Below are positions 35,451-44,614 of a stretch of DNA of 64,000 bases, in pieces. The stretch lies in the NCBI GenBank assembly GCA_029557915.1, contig JAKQHS010000157.1:1-64000 (forward strand), in the 5' to 3' direction. Below the pieces are notes generated by a model. It ran no database searches. It was not told where the DNA came from and was given only the letters and a program-made list of their open reading frames with translations. Positions within the stretch are counted from its first letter, which is position 1. Each line of letters starts with the position of its first letter. The stretch comes from Bacteroidota bacterium (GTDB lineage: Bacteria; Bacteroidota; Bacteroidia; Chitinophagales; Saprospiraceae). Made by a program: the position numbers and the translations under genes.

Positions 35451-35468
35451 ACCCTTGATGAAAAAAGT

Positions 35469-36173
35469 ATGAATCAGACCGTAATTGATGCGCACGATGT
35501 CAGTAAGACCTACAACCCCGAAGCCATCCCGGTACCGGCGGTCAATCATGTCCATTTGCATATTGAACAGGGTGAATTCACCGCCCTGGTGGGACCCTCG
35601 GGTTCAGGAAAAACCACCCTGCTCAACCTGATCGGGGGACTGGACCGGCCCACGGGGGGAAAGATTTTCATCAACGGGGTGGACATCACCCAGCTTTCCG
35701 ATAACCAGCTCATTGATTTCAGGCTTCATCATATTGGATTTGTATTTCAGTCCTTCAACCTCATCCCTGTCCTCACGGCCAAAGAAAACATAGAGTTTAT
35801 CCTGCTGCTTCAGGGCGTTGACAAAACAACCCGTGAAAAAAGGGTCCTGCAATTGCTCAAAGAGATCGGCCTGGAGGACAAAATGAATGTACGGCCCTCA
35901 CAGCTTTCCGGCGGCCAGCAACAGCGCGTGGCCGTGGCCCGCGCGCTGGCTTCCAAGCCCCAGTTTATCCTGGCGGATGAACCTACCGCCAATCTCGATT
36001 CTAAAGCCGCCGCCAACCTCCTCGATATCATGTACAAACTCAACCAGGAAGAAAATATGACTTTTATTTTTTCAACCCACGACAAACGCGTGATCGACCG
36101 GGCCCGTCGGGTGGTCACCCTGGTTGACGGCCGGATAGATTCTGATACCGCCTTTAAACCACTGGAGCATTGA
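35469..36173 (+). CDS. LolD/MacB-type ABC transporter ATP-binding protein
   Basis: The 234-residue ATPase has Walker A GPSGSGKT (42-49), signature LSGGQ (146-150) and Walker B FILADEP (167-172). The layout and length match the LolD/MacB/FtsE group that pairs with FtsX-type permeases. It lies directly after the two permeases and is followed, with no gap, by a barrel-like outer-membrane protein that starts with GTG immediately after its stop. Confidence 0.9.
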   Translation: MNQTVIDAHDVSKTYNPEAIPVPAVNHVHLHIEQGEFTALVGPSGSGKTTLLNLIGGLDRPTGGKIFINGVDITQLSDNQLIDFRLHHIGFVFQSFNLIPVLTAKENIEFILLLQGVDKTTREKRVLQLLKEIGLEDKMNVRPSQLSGGQQQRVAVARALASKPQFILADEPTANLDSKAAANLLDIMYKLNQEENMTFIFSTHDKRVIDRARRVVTLVDGRIDSDTAFKPLEH

Positions 36174-37328
36174 GTGAAAAAAGTACTGTTTATATTATTT
36201 CTGATGTTACCGGCCGGACTGGCCGCCCAGGACAGCCTTGAGGAAAAATCCGGAAAATTTACCGCAGGAGGCTATCTCAAGGAACTGGCCTACCTGACCC
36301 TCGACGAAATCAATCAGGAAGAATATATCACCTCGATCCTCCATCACCGGCTCAATATGCAATGGATGCCTAATGAAAGGTTTAGTGCCTCGGTTTCATT
36401 CCGAAACCGCCTCATCTGGGGCGACGAAGTCAGGCTGATACCGGGTTATGTGGCCCTGCTGCGAAATAAAAACGAAGGACTTGATCTGCAGAAAGCCTGG
36501 ATCAGCGGCAAATCCATGGTGCTCCATACCAGTGTGGAACGGCTGAATGTTGAATACACCGGGACCCGCTGGAATTTCAGGCTGGGCAGGCAGCGCATCA
36601 ACTGGGGCATGACCACCACCTGGAACCCAAACGACATTTTTAATACCTACAATTTCCTGGATGTGGATTATGAAGAAAGGCCCGGCAACGATGGCGCCCG
36701 CATTCAGTATTTCTCCGGGGGAAACTCAAATGTGGAGTGGGCCATAGCCTACAACCATTTTAAGGACAAACCGGTCACCGCGATAAAATATACTTTCAAT
36801 CGTTGGAAATACGATTTTCAGTTAATCGGCGGCTGGTATTTCGACCGGCCTTCCCTGGGCATGGGTTGGGCGGGTAATATCAGGAACCTGGGTTTTAAAG
36901 GCGAAGCCCAGTTTTTTTTCAATAAAAACAACAGTCCCTCCAACCTCAACCTCTCCATGGAATGGAATTACCTCACGGACAATAATTGGTTTTTTAACCT
37001 GGGGATCTTATTCAACAAACAGGGAAAATACAAACCCATTCAAAACTGGGCAGAAATCGACCTCAACCTCTCCGCCGAAAACCTGATGCCAACCCGTTAT
37101 AACGTCATCGGAACCGTATCCCGGGAATTCACCCCCCTGTTTTCGGGAAATGCCGGGATCCTTTTTGCTCCGGGCACCAACCTGCTGATCCTGCTTCCAT
37201 CCCTGCGATACAGCCTGGCCAACAACTTGGATGCCGACCTGGTATGGCAAAGCTTTTTTGTGGAAGACCAAAACCGGTTTTCTTCCATGAGCCATGTGGC
37301 TTTTGTTCGGCTGAAACTCAGCTACTGA
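36174..37328 (+). CDS. predicted outer-membrane beta-barrel protein at the end of the LolA/FtsX operon
   Basis: The 384-residue protein begins with GTG directly after the ATPase stop and has a signal peptide (cleavage near GLAAQ). The rest is a series of amphipathic strands with many Trp, Tyr, Phe and Asn residues, ending in VRLKLSY, with the final aromatic residue expected for an outer-membrane barrel. The segment LGRQRINWGMTTTWNPNDIF resembles DUF1302-like porins found beside LolA/MMPL-type lipid exporters. It may be the outer-membrane end of the transport chain. The family assignment is uncertain. Confidence 0.75.
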   Translation: MKKVLFILFLMLPAGLAAQDSLEEKSGKFTAGGYLKELAYLTLDEINQEEYITSILHHRLNMQWMPNERFSASVSFRNRLIWGDEVRLIPGYVALLRNKNEGLDLQKAWISGKSMVLHTSVERLNVEYTGTRWNFRLGRQRINWGMTTTWNPNDIFNTYNFLDVDYEERPGNDGARIQYFSGGNSNVEWAIAYNHFKDKPVTAIKYTFNRWKYDFQLIGGWYFDRPSLGMGWAGNIRNLGFKGEAQFFFNKNNSPSNLNLSMEWNYLTDNNWFFNLGILFNKQGKYKPIQNWAEIDLNLSAENLMPTRYNVIGTVSREFTPLFSGNAGILFAPGTNLLILLPSLRYSLANNLDADLVWQSFFVEDQNRFSSMSHVAFVRLKLSY

Positions 37329-37734
37329 TAAACTGCTGAACTGTTGAATTTAATTTCACCCCAGGGACTAATCTTTCTTTCCGTGAATTCGTTCGCTAAC
37401 TCGTGCATCTTTTGTGTGTATCATAGTTCGTCCCATTAAGATAGCAATACCGGGGATTGCCACCAATTTCAAGCTATCCTATTGTAGGTTTTGGGTTTAA
37501 CACAAATTGAGGTTTGTGAATAAATGAAAAATGACCTATTCCTGATGTTATATTCCACGAGGACTGTGAATTACCAATACATGGAATTAGGTAAAGCTAT
37601 AGTGATATTATTCTTTTTGAATTCATTTTTAAGAATAACAGCCTTTTTTTAACACATTAAAATTATTTTGATTTAAGTAGACTTCATTAAAAATTATTCA
37701 TTTAACAAAGTCTACTTAAAGTTTTAAAAAAGAT
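37329..37734. other. AT-rich intergenic region
   Basis: About 400 nt with a clear drop in GC mark the start of an accessory stretch. No gene was recognised. The only structure seen is the inverted repeat listed at 37672-37720. Confidence 0.5.
37672..37720 (-). terminator. 13-bp inverted repeat, likely terminator of the lipoprotein gene
   Basis: TTTAAGTAGACTT (37672-37684) and AAGTCTACTTAAA (37708-37720) are perfect complements with a 23-nt AT-rich loop. They lie 14 nt beyond the stop of the minus-strand gene at 37735. There is no long T-run. Confidence 0.55.
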
Positions 37735-38799
37735 TTAGTTAGCAGAATAATTGTTGCAAGAAAGATTTATTGTATTACATTCATCTCTTTTCACAATATG
37801 TGTGCTGGTATGTTGAGAAACGGTAAATGGGTGGGCAAAAGGAAGGGGATTGGCATATGCAATGGCTAGTTTTGAATTTGTTCTCACATCACTTCCAGAA
37901 AAGATATCACTAAAAGGTGGGCTTACTATATCTATTCTATGAGAAACTGTAGCATTAATTGTATCAGCGTCTCGATTTAACCATACTATACTTAAATATT
38001 GATATCTTGTAGTTGATTGAGAATTGAATGTATAGGCTGTTGGCAATCCCGGTTCATCAAAAACTTCTGATTCCCAGTCTAAAAATCCTTGTATTCTTCT
38101 TTTGTTGCAGCCACTTGGATTAACTGTATACACGCAGGATATACTACCATCGTTTGCCCTACTTCCTGATCTTGGTATATTACAAGAATTTTTGATTTCA
38201 TATACAGTAACATTTTGTGATACTTTATATCTATCCGTTTCTTTATAATTCACAAGTAAATTTAATTCATTGGATGAAGCATAGAAGTCATCAAAATATT
38301 TATGGTATTTATTTCCAATTTTTAATATGCCATTTAAATTGCACAAAATATTCTTGGAATACATTAAATACTTTGGATCTATTGAATGATCCCTTATTGT
38401 CACTTTTTCACTCCATTTATTTTTAAAAACAAACCAATCTTCTTCGCTTTTAATTTTATTCATTTCTATCTCAGCCATAATGAAATCTCTAAAAGGAGAT
38501 TCAAAAATAATTTCACCATTTTCTATTTTGCCTGTTAATAAGTCGATGTTATCTATACAAAATTTAGCTACTCTTTGAAATTCTTTATATCCCTCAAATT
38601 CTATAATCTTTTTATTTTCAAATATCTGTGCTAGTTTATAATGTGTTTCTAAACTTTGACTTGCCTCAGGCTTGATTTCTAACTTAATTATGCTGTCACT
38701 TTCTTTTTGACAAGCAAATAATGTAAGAAAAACAATAAAACAGGTCAATAAAAATTTGTAATCAAAAGAATAATTACATTTTCGCCCTAAATAATTCAT
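37735..38799 (-). CDS. lipoprotein of unknown function (low-GC)
   Basis: The 354-residue protein has a signal peptide with a lipobox ending at Cys30 (LTLFAC). The body has no family I can name. The C-terminal half contains eight or more cysteines in spaced pairs (for example SCVYTVNPSGC and ECNTINLSC), suggesting disulfides in an exported protein. Codon use is strongly A/T-rich, unlike the flanking genes, so recent acquisition is likely. The gene stands alone between a hairpin and the DUF5683 gene. Confidence 0.75.
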   Translation of the reverse strand: MNYLGRKCNYSFDYKFLLTCFIVFLTLFACQKESDSIIKLEIKPEASQSLETHYKLAQIFENKKIIEFEGYKEFQRVAKFCIDNIDLLTGKIENGEIIFESPFRDFIMAEIEMNKIKSEEDWFVFKNKWSEKVTIRDHSIDPKYLMYSKNILCNLNGILKIGNKYHKYFDDFYASSNELNLLVNYKETDRYKVSQNVTVYEIKNSCNIPRSGSRANDGSISCVYTVNPSGCNKRRIQGFLDWESEVFDEPGLPTAYTFNSQSTTRYQYLSIVWLNRDADTINATVSHRIDIVSPPFSDIFSGSDVRTNSKLAIAYANPLPFAHPFTVSQHTSTHIVKRDECNTINLSCNNYSAN

Positions 38800-38893
38800 A
38801 ATTGTTAAGTATTTAAATTGTTATAAAATTCTGCTTAGAAGCTTTAGGGTAATTTGAGGTTGACCTTAGCTGATATAAGGATTTTTAAACATT

Positions 38894-39448
38894 TTAGTGA
38901 AGATTGTATGTAAAACAGAGTGATAATCCAGGAACCGAAGGTGAATAGAAATGAACTCCAAGATCATCATCAATATTGAAATTTTTTAGATGGGCATCCA
39001 CAAATGCTTCCAATGCACTTAATCCATGGATGCCAATCATTAAAAAAACAGCCCTATCTTTGTTATCACGAGCTTGGTCACGAATAAGTTTTATTTGCCG
39101 TGAATCAAATTCGATTCCAGGAGCCACTTCAACCTTTTTGCCTGTTCTTACTGCTTGATTAAAGTTATTATTCCAAACTCTGTAAGTCTTTCTTGTCGAA
39201 CTAATCATATAAAAGGAGAAACCGTATGCTCCATATGCTAATGGAATTTTCCACCACCTACCATTATAGGCTTGGCCTGCTCCAGGTAATAATAGTCCAA
39301 GAAATAAAGCTGTGCGTGGTCTCTTATCGAGATTTAATGAAATACTGTCATCTTTAAAGACTCTATCTTTAAGCGGAGCTGATTGTGCATTTAATTTAAA
39401 TATACATCCGAGAAGTAAACCTAAAATGAGAATGAAGTTTTGCATCAT
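38894..39448 (-). CDS. DUF5683 domain-containing protein
   Basis: The 184-residue protein has an N-terminal signal segment and the DUF5683 pattern. KRPRTALFLGLLLPGAGQAYNG leads into two hydrophobic segments, then GLSALEAFVDAHLKNFNIDDDLG. The family is widespread in Bacteroidota, usually encoded near parB or dacB genes, and its role is unknown. Here the codon use is A/T-rich and the typical neighbours are missing, so this may be an extra, transferred copy. Confidence 0.85.
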   Translation of the reverse strand: MMQNFILILGLLLGCIFKLNAQSAPLKDRVFKDDSISLNLDKRPRTALFLGLLLPGAGQAYNGRWWKIPLAYGAYGFSFYMISSTRKTYRVWNNNFNQAVRTGKKVEVAPGIEFDSRQIKLIRDQARDNKDRAVFLMIGIHGLSALEAFVDAHLKNFNIDDDLGVHFYSPSVPGLSLCFTYNLH

Positions 39449-39501
39449 TAGTAATATTGCTTGAATTTCACGTTCGTAACTAATTAGTTACATAGGTTTC
39501 A

Positions 39502-39509
39502 CAAAAATA
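39502..39509 (-). promoter_or_regulatory. TAnnTTTG -7 element of DUF5683 gene
   Basis: The minus strand reads TATTTTTG, a match to TAnnTTTG, 53 nt before the ATG at 39448. Confidence 0.4.
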
Positions 39510-39901
39510 CAATAATTCACTCCTTATTGCCTTCAGTATACTAAACGCATTCAAATAAGCCATGGGAGAAGTGAATGGGGCTTATGGTGTTAGCTAGCTT
39601 TCAAAGGAGCAGTAAGTTTTTAACCAGTACAGTATCGAATAGGCAATTTTTTGTATTCCTTTCTCTCTTCTCGATTGGCTCACATTCTATGAAGAACTCA
39701 ACATACTATGCGTTTATTATTTCAAATATAAAAATAACATTCACCTTAGCACATGACATAAATTAAAATCGCCAGATATTGTGAATTGAAATTCAGGTTT
39801 TTAAACTTAAATCTCACAGATATGGCGACGAAAGTTCAAGATAGTAAATTCATTAACATTTTCCGCTTATTTTTCATTGGATTCCATCTTGCCCGAATCA
39901 A

Positions 39902-40141
39902 GATGCTGGAGATCTCTGGATAAAATATCTGATAGAACAGGAGATCCCCTTCGATATCAGGATCCGGGCGAACATGAAGGTGGGTATCAAGGAACAAATA
40001 ATACGTGTTAGTAAATTGTTTAGAAGATCAAATCCGGATCAACCGGTGACCATTTCCCAGCCATTGATGATGGGAACCAATTTGGTCTGTCTTCGGGGAC
40101 AGTGGATCTTCAATTCAAAAAAGAAATACACAGAGTTGTAG
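39902..40141 (+). pseudogene. IS4-family transposase fragment
   Basis: The frame GDLWIKYLIEQEIPFDIRIR followed by ANMKV resembles the segment after the second catalytic Asp in IS4-type transposases. The frame ends at TAG 40139-40141 after 79 codons, and neither terminus of the transposase is present. A short unrelated frame starting at 39822 precedes it. The fragment directly abuts the repeats of the IS21 relic, so the IS21 insertion may have cut the older element. Confidence 0.55.
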
Positions 40142-40440
40142 ATTCCTGACCATGTTGACCCACCATTCTTGTTTAAGCTGACCCACCATTCCTGCATGTT
40201 GACCTACCCTTTGGAGGACTGAGCAGGGGTATCACCGGGAGATTCTTGCATGTTGACCCGCCTATAAGGGATCAGATCCAGGTCTAAAAGGGAGGATTCC
40301 TGCATTTTGACCCACCTGCTGGGAGTCAGATCTGGGGTCTCCAAGGGAGATTCTTGCATGTTGACCCACCCCTTTTGGGTCTGATCTAGGGTGCCCCTGG
40401 GAGATTCCTGCTCCCGAGGCTTCGGGATTGACCCCCCTTA
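40142..40440 (+). repeat. regularly spaced terminal repeats of the IS21 relic
   Basis: A 21-23-nt motif of the type attcctgcatgttgacccacc recurs at 40142, 40165 and 40188 (23 bp apart), then at 40242, 40296, 40350 and 40404 (exactly 54 bp apart counting from 40188). The intervening segments share weaker similarity (tctgatct and ccctggga words). IS21 elements are known for multiple end repeats bound by the transposase IstA, which explains this array better than a CRISPR. Confidence 0.8.
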
Positions 40441-40493
40441 TTCGGCAATTAGGAAAGGGCTTTTGTAGTCATTTGCTTCTAAAAACCAGAAGC

Positions 40494-42031
40494 ATGGCAC
40501 AAAAACCGATACCAATGGAAAAATTAAAACAAGTTTTTCAACTTCATCGTGACGGTATCCCCATCCGGGAGATAGCGCGTCGAGTAGGTATCAGCCGTAA
40601 TAGCGTTCGACAGTACCTTTCGTTGCTTTCTGATTGTCAGGGGCCAGATGATGTAGAACTAGCCTCGAAGGTCTACTCCAATGACTTATTGGAGATGGAA
40701 GCCGAACTGATGCGACAAGTCACTGTTCATTTCAGCACGACAGGCCATGAACTGACTAAAACCGGTGTCACAAGACAGCTTTCGTGGCGGGAATACTTGG
40801 ACACTCATCCGGACGGATACAGTTATAGCCGGTACTGTTTCCATCTGAAGCAATACCTCAAGAACCGTGATCTGTCCATGCACCTGGAATATTCACCAGG
40901 TGACATGACCATGATTGATTTTGCCGGAAAAAAACTATACTACACTGATCTGGAAACAGGAGAACTTATTAAGTGTGAAGTATTTATATCAATTCTTCCT
41001 TTCAGTGGTCTAATTTATTGTCAGGCGGTTCACACCCAACAAACTGCAGACTTTACCCACTTGACCAACTCGATGACTAAGTTTTATGGTGGAGTCACAT
41101 CCACAATTATATGTGACAACATGAGAACCGCGGTAAAACGGTCAGACCGCTATGAGCCGGAATTTGCCGATATCTGCCTCCAACTCAGTGAACATTACGG
41201 AACCACCTTCAGCGCTACACGTCCTTATAGCCCGAGGGATAAAGCCATGGTGGAACGTGCTGTAAATATATTGTGTACAATCATATTTATGGGCCATTAC
41301 GCCACCGAAATTTTACCAGCTTGAAGGACCTGAACAAAGCCCTGTTCGAACAACTGGAGCTGCTCAACGAAAAGCCCTATAAAAACACCCCCTATAGCCG
41401 CCGGTATTTTTTTGATCAGCAGGAAAAACTCCTGCTTAAACCTCTGCCGGCTCTGCCATTCTTACCTAAAAAAGCCGTTCGATTGACCGTGCAACGCAAT
41501 TACCATGTGCAACTCACCGAGGACCATCACTACTATAGTGTTCCTTATCGGTATGTAGGGAAAAAAGTATAAGTACTTTACGATGCAACCACCGTGGAGA
41601 TCTATCTGGACCAGGAGAGAATCGCCTTGCATTTGCGAAAGGTCCGGAATAAAGCATACACGACCCTGAGAGATCATATGCCTCCGCATCATCAACGCAT
41701 GGAACAAATTAAAGGGTGGAACCGGGATGATATACTGGAACAGGCTTTGAGGATCGGATCCTCCGCTTATCAGGCCGCAAGACTCATGATGGATAACTGT
41801 ATCTATATCGAACAAAATTATAAAGCCTGCTTCGGCATGATTGTGCTTCAAAAAAAATATGGTTCAGACCGCCTGGAAGCACCCTGCAAAAGATCCTTGC
41901 AAGGTTCTCGGGTCAACTATACGCTGATCAAAAATATACTGGAAAGAGGCCTTGACCGACATGCCACCCAAATCTCGCCTTCCGTTTTCTTTGACCATGA
42001 CAACATCCGCGGCAAGGAGCATTATCCGTAA
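40494..42031 (+). pseudogene. istA: istA transposase pseudogene (frameshift and nonsense mutation)
   Basis: From the ATG at 40494 the first segment encodes a helix-turn-helix (GIPIREIARRVGISRNSVRQ) and an rve/DDE integrase core (MTMIDFAGKK, IICDNMRTAV, SPRDKAMVERAV). Near 41268-41274 the frame shifts: the continuation VYNHIYGPLRHRNF is in another frame. An in-frame TAA at 41570-41572 then interrupts the C-terminal domain, which continues to 42031. All regions of IstA can be recognised, so the gene decayed recently rather than being rearranged. Confidence 0.9.
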
Positions 42032-42058
42032 ATCTTCTCACATGAAATTCAAATCACA

Positions 42059-42317
42059 ATGAATACAAATCAAACTTTACAACAAATGCAGCAACTTCGC
42101 CTGCAAGGCATGTATCTGGCTTATCGCTCCCAGTTGGAGCTACCTATGGACCATCAACTTGAAGGACATGACCTGATAGCCCACCTTTTACAATCCGAAG
42201 AACTTAACCGTGCCAATGAAAAAACAGCCTACTAATTCAAGCTTGCCAAGCTCCGGTTACCGGCCTCGGTAGACCAAATCGAATGCAGTGCTTACATGCA
42301 GTTTTCCAGCCTTTAAA
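42059..42317 (+). pseudogene. istB: istB helper ATPase, truncated N-terminal remnant
   Basis: The ATG at 42059 opens a frame with the IstB N-terminus (LQQMQQLRLQGMYLAYRSQL, then EELNRANEKTAY). It is stopped by TAA at 42233-42235. The same frame continues with FKLAKLRLPASVDQIEC, the next part of IstB, until similarity ends near 42317. The AAA+ ATPase motifs are missing. Confidence 0.8.
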
Positions 42318-42372
42318 AGCTAGTCTATTGCATGATTACGGTTCAATTGCTGAATTGTAGGACATCCAACCC

Positions 42373-42414
42373 ACTGACTGCTGACTGCTGATTGCTGACT
42401 CCTGATTGCCGACT
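42373..42414. repeat. heptanucleotide tandem repeat (ctgactg type, 6 copies)
   Basis: Six 7-bp units (ctgactg, ctgactg, ctgattg, ctgactc, ctgattg, ccgactc) lie just upstream of the polyprenyl synthase start. They share the 7-bp period of the array at 323-385 but not its sequence. Confidence 0.8.
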
Positions 42415-42439
42415 CCCCATTTCTCCTTATTTTTCCGCC

Positions 42440-43399
42440 ATGCTTTATGTAGAACAGTTGTTAACCCTTTTTGAAGCTTACCGGAAGGACCACCCCTTCA
42501 GGGGACCCGTTCCCGAACTGTACGAACCCGCGCGTTATCTCATGGAGCTTGGCGGCAAAAGGCTGAGGCCGGTATTTACCCTTGCCGTCCATCAACTTTT
42601 CAGAAACCAGTTGAACGAGGCCTTACCGGCCGCACTGGCCATAGAGGTTTTTCACAATTTTTCCCTGATGCACGACGACATTATGGACCAGTCTCCGCTG
42701 CGCAGGGGCAAGCCGACCGTTCACTCCAAGTATAATATCAATGCCGCGATCCTTTCCGGGGACTGGATGCTGATCCACACCTATGAGATTCTGAATCAAT
42801 ACAAATCCAAACTGGCTCAATCCATCATCCGCCTGATGAACGAAACCGCCATTAAAATTTGCGAAGGCCAGCAAAGGGATATCAATTTCGAAACGCGGAC
42901 CACTATAAAAAAGGAAGAATACCTGGATATGATCCGCGACAAAACGGCGGTTTTACTGGCCGCCGCCGCCCGGATGGGCGCCATGACGGCCGGCGCTTCT
43001 GAGGAAGATCAGAAACACCTGTACCATATGGGTTTAAATGCCGGTCTTGCCTTCCAGTTGATGGACGATTACCTCGATGCTTTCGGGGACCAGACGGGAA
43101 AAATGAACGGAGGAGATATTTTACAGAACAAAAAGACCCTGCTTTTTATCAAAACCCTGGAAAAAGCCAATGACGAAGACCGGAAAGCCCTGCTCGATCT
43201 TTACGAAGGCCGGGAGGAGGACAAGGTTCCTAAAGTGCTTGAACTTTTTACTCGATATGGGGCCGGCGATAAGCTCAAAGCCCTGAGCCAGGAATACAAC
43301 CAGAAGGCTTCCGACGCCCTGGCCGCCGTGGAGGCCAGTTCTTCCAGGAAAGAAATTTTAAATTCGTTGCTGACGGAATTGCTGAAAAGGAATATCTGA
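42440..43399 (+). CDS. polyprenyl diphosphate synthase (geranylgeranyl/octaprenyl type)
   Basis: The 319-residue trans-isoprenyl diphosphate synthase has both Asp-rich motifs (DDIMD and DDYLD), the GGKRLRP start of the substrate site and the KTAVLL segment. It condenses isopentenyl diphosphate with an allylic diphosphate in the cytosol. Chain length cannot be read safely. The ATG at 42440 gives the family's normal N-terminus; the frame upstream is the heptamer repeat. The gene ends 2 nt before the next start, so the two are probably co-transcribed. Confidence 0.9.
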   Translation: MLYVEQLLTLFEAYRKDHPFRGPVPELYEPARYLMELGGKRLRPVFTLAVHQLFRNQLNEALPAALAIEVFHNFSLMHDDIMDQSPLRRGKPTVHSKYNINAAILSGDWMLIHTYEILNQYKSKLAQSIIRLMNETAIKICEGQQRDINFETRTTIKKEEYLDMIRDKTAVLLAAAARMGAMTAGASEEDQKHLYHMGLNAGLAFQLMDDYLDAFGDQTGKMNGGDILQNKKTLLFIKTLEKANDEDRKALLDLYEGREEDKVPKVLELFTRYGAGDKLKALSQEYNQKASDALAAVEASSSRKEILNSLLTELLKRNI

Positions 43400-43401
43400 A
43401 T

Positions 43402-44535
43402 ATGTCCGTGCGCCTGGTCGAAATCAATCCCTCAAACCGCTCAGATCTAAAAAAATTCATCGGCTATCCGTTTGAATTGTACAGGAAACACCCCGTATGG
43501 GTCCCTCCGCTTTGGGGCGATGAATTGGATATTTTTTCGCCGGTGCACAATCCGGTTCTCAAATACTGCAAACTTCGCCTGCTTCTTGCTTACCGGGACG
43601 GCCGGGCGGTGGGACGCATTGCGGGCATCATCAACCAAAGGGAAAATCAATTGTACCATAAGGCCAAAGCCCGGTTTGGCTGGTTTGATTTTGAAGACGA
43701 CGAGGAAGTCAGCCGGACCCTCCTCCGCGAAATTGAAGACTGGTCGAAGGCAAGGGGAATGACCGAACTCGAAGGCCCGATGAGTTTCACCAACCTGGAC
43801 AAAGCCGGCCTGCTCGTGGAAGGTTTTGAAGAACTGCCTACCTCCGCCACCTGGTATAATTATCCTTATTATGCAAAGCACCTGGAGAAACTGGCTTATG
43901 TCAAGGCGGCAGACTGGATCGAGCACGAACTGGATTGCCCGACGGAAGTTTCTGAACGGTTCATCCGCTTCAACGAATTACTCAAGGAAAAATATAAAAT
44001 CCATTCGGTGGAAATCCGCTCCCGGGCGGACATCAAAAAATACGCCCTGGAAGTATTTGAGCTGATCAATAAAACCCATAACGCGCTCCATGGTTTTGTG
44101 GCTTTCGAACCCGAGCAGGTCAATCTCTATGTGCGGAAGTATTCAAAAATCCTGAGGCCTGAATTTCTTTCCCTGGTGGCCGATCAAAACAACCGGCTGA
44201 TCGCTTTCGGCATCAGCCTGCCTTCGATCAGCCGGGCGCTGCAAAAAAGCGGGGGCCGGTTATTCCCTACGGGCTGGTACCACCTCTTGCAAGCCTTAAA
44301 ACAAAACGACCGGCTCGATCTCTATCTGATCGGCACGGATCCGGCCTGGCGCAACAAAGGGGTGCACGCCACCATTTTTTATGAAATCACCCGAAGCGCA
44401 GTCAAATTCGGAATCAAAAAAGTGGAGTCCAATCCCGAACTGGAATCCAACGTGCAGGTGCAGTTGCTCTGGAAAGGTTATGAGTACCGTCAGCATAAAA
44501 GAAGGAGGACGTATAAGAAGGAACTGACGCCATAG
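43402..44535 (+). CDS. GNAT-like acetyltransferase family protein (conserved in Bacteroidota)
   Basis: The 377-residue protein has an N-terminal half starting NPSNRSDLKKFIGYPFELYR and a C-terminal acetyltransferase-like domain (LYLIGTDPAWRNKGVHATIF with the acetyl-CoA-binding RNKGV turn, then VESNPELESN). It matches a large group of uncharacterised Bacteroidota proteins annotated as GNAT or hypothetical. It follows the polyprenyl synthase by 2 nt. The substrate is unknown. Confidence 0.8.
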   Translation: MSVRLVEINPSNRSDLKKFIGYPFELYRKHPVWVPPLWGDELDIFSPVHNPVLKYCKLRLLLAYRDGRAVGRIAGIINQRENQLYHKAKARFGWFDFEDDEEVSRTLLREIEDWSKARGMTELEGPMSFTNLDKAGLLVEGFEELPTSATWYNYPYYAKHLEKLAYVKAADWIEHELDCPTEVSERFIRFNELLKEKYKIHSVEIRSRADIKKYALEVFELINKTHNALHGFVAFEPEQVNLYVRKYSKILRPEFLSLVADQNNRLIAFGISLPSISRALQKSGGRLFPTGWYHLLQALKQNDRLDLYLIGTDPAWRNKGVHATIFYEITRSAVKFGIKKVESNPELESNVQVQLLWKGYEYRQHKRRRTYKKELTP

Positions 44536-44562
44536 ACCTTTATTTTGAAATCCCATACGGGT

Positions 44563-44607
44563 GGCCGATCCGCAACGGGAAAATTTCGTCCCGTTAAAAA
44601 TTCGGCC
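44563..44607. terminator. interrupted hairpin between convergent genes
   Basis: An outer stem GGCCGA (44563-44568) / TCGGCC (44602-44607) encloses an inner stem AACGGGA (44574-44580) / TCCCGTT (44589-44595). The structure fills the gap between the two converging genes and may end transcription from both sides. Confidence 0.5.
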
Positions 44608-44614
44608 AGATGCC

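Larger units (their letters stand above)
40141..42317 (+). mobile_element. decayed IS21-family element
   Basis: The element contains a repeat array on its left side, an istA gene broken by one frameshift and one stop codon, and the first third of istB. Similarity to IstB fades after about 42317, and no matching right end was found, so the right side has been lost. It is not expected to move by itself. Confidence 0.85.

Noticed and set aside
39575-39766. 63-codon reading frame in the low-GC stretch
   Set aside because: No similarity recognised, and long open frames are not meaningful at this short length.
40142-40440. CRISPR-like array of 21-nt repeats at 54-bp spacing
   Set aside because: The segments between copies resemble each other, the copies vary, and an istA gene follows directly, so IS21 end repeats explain it.
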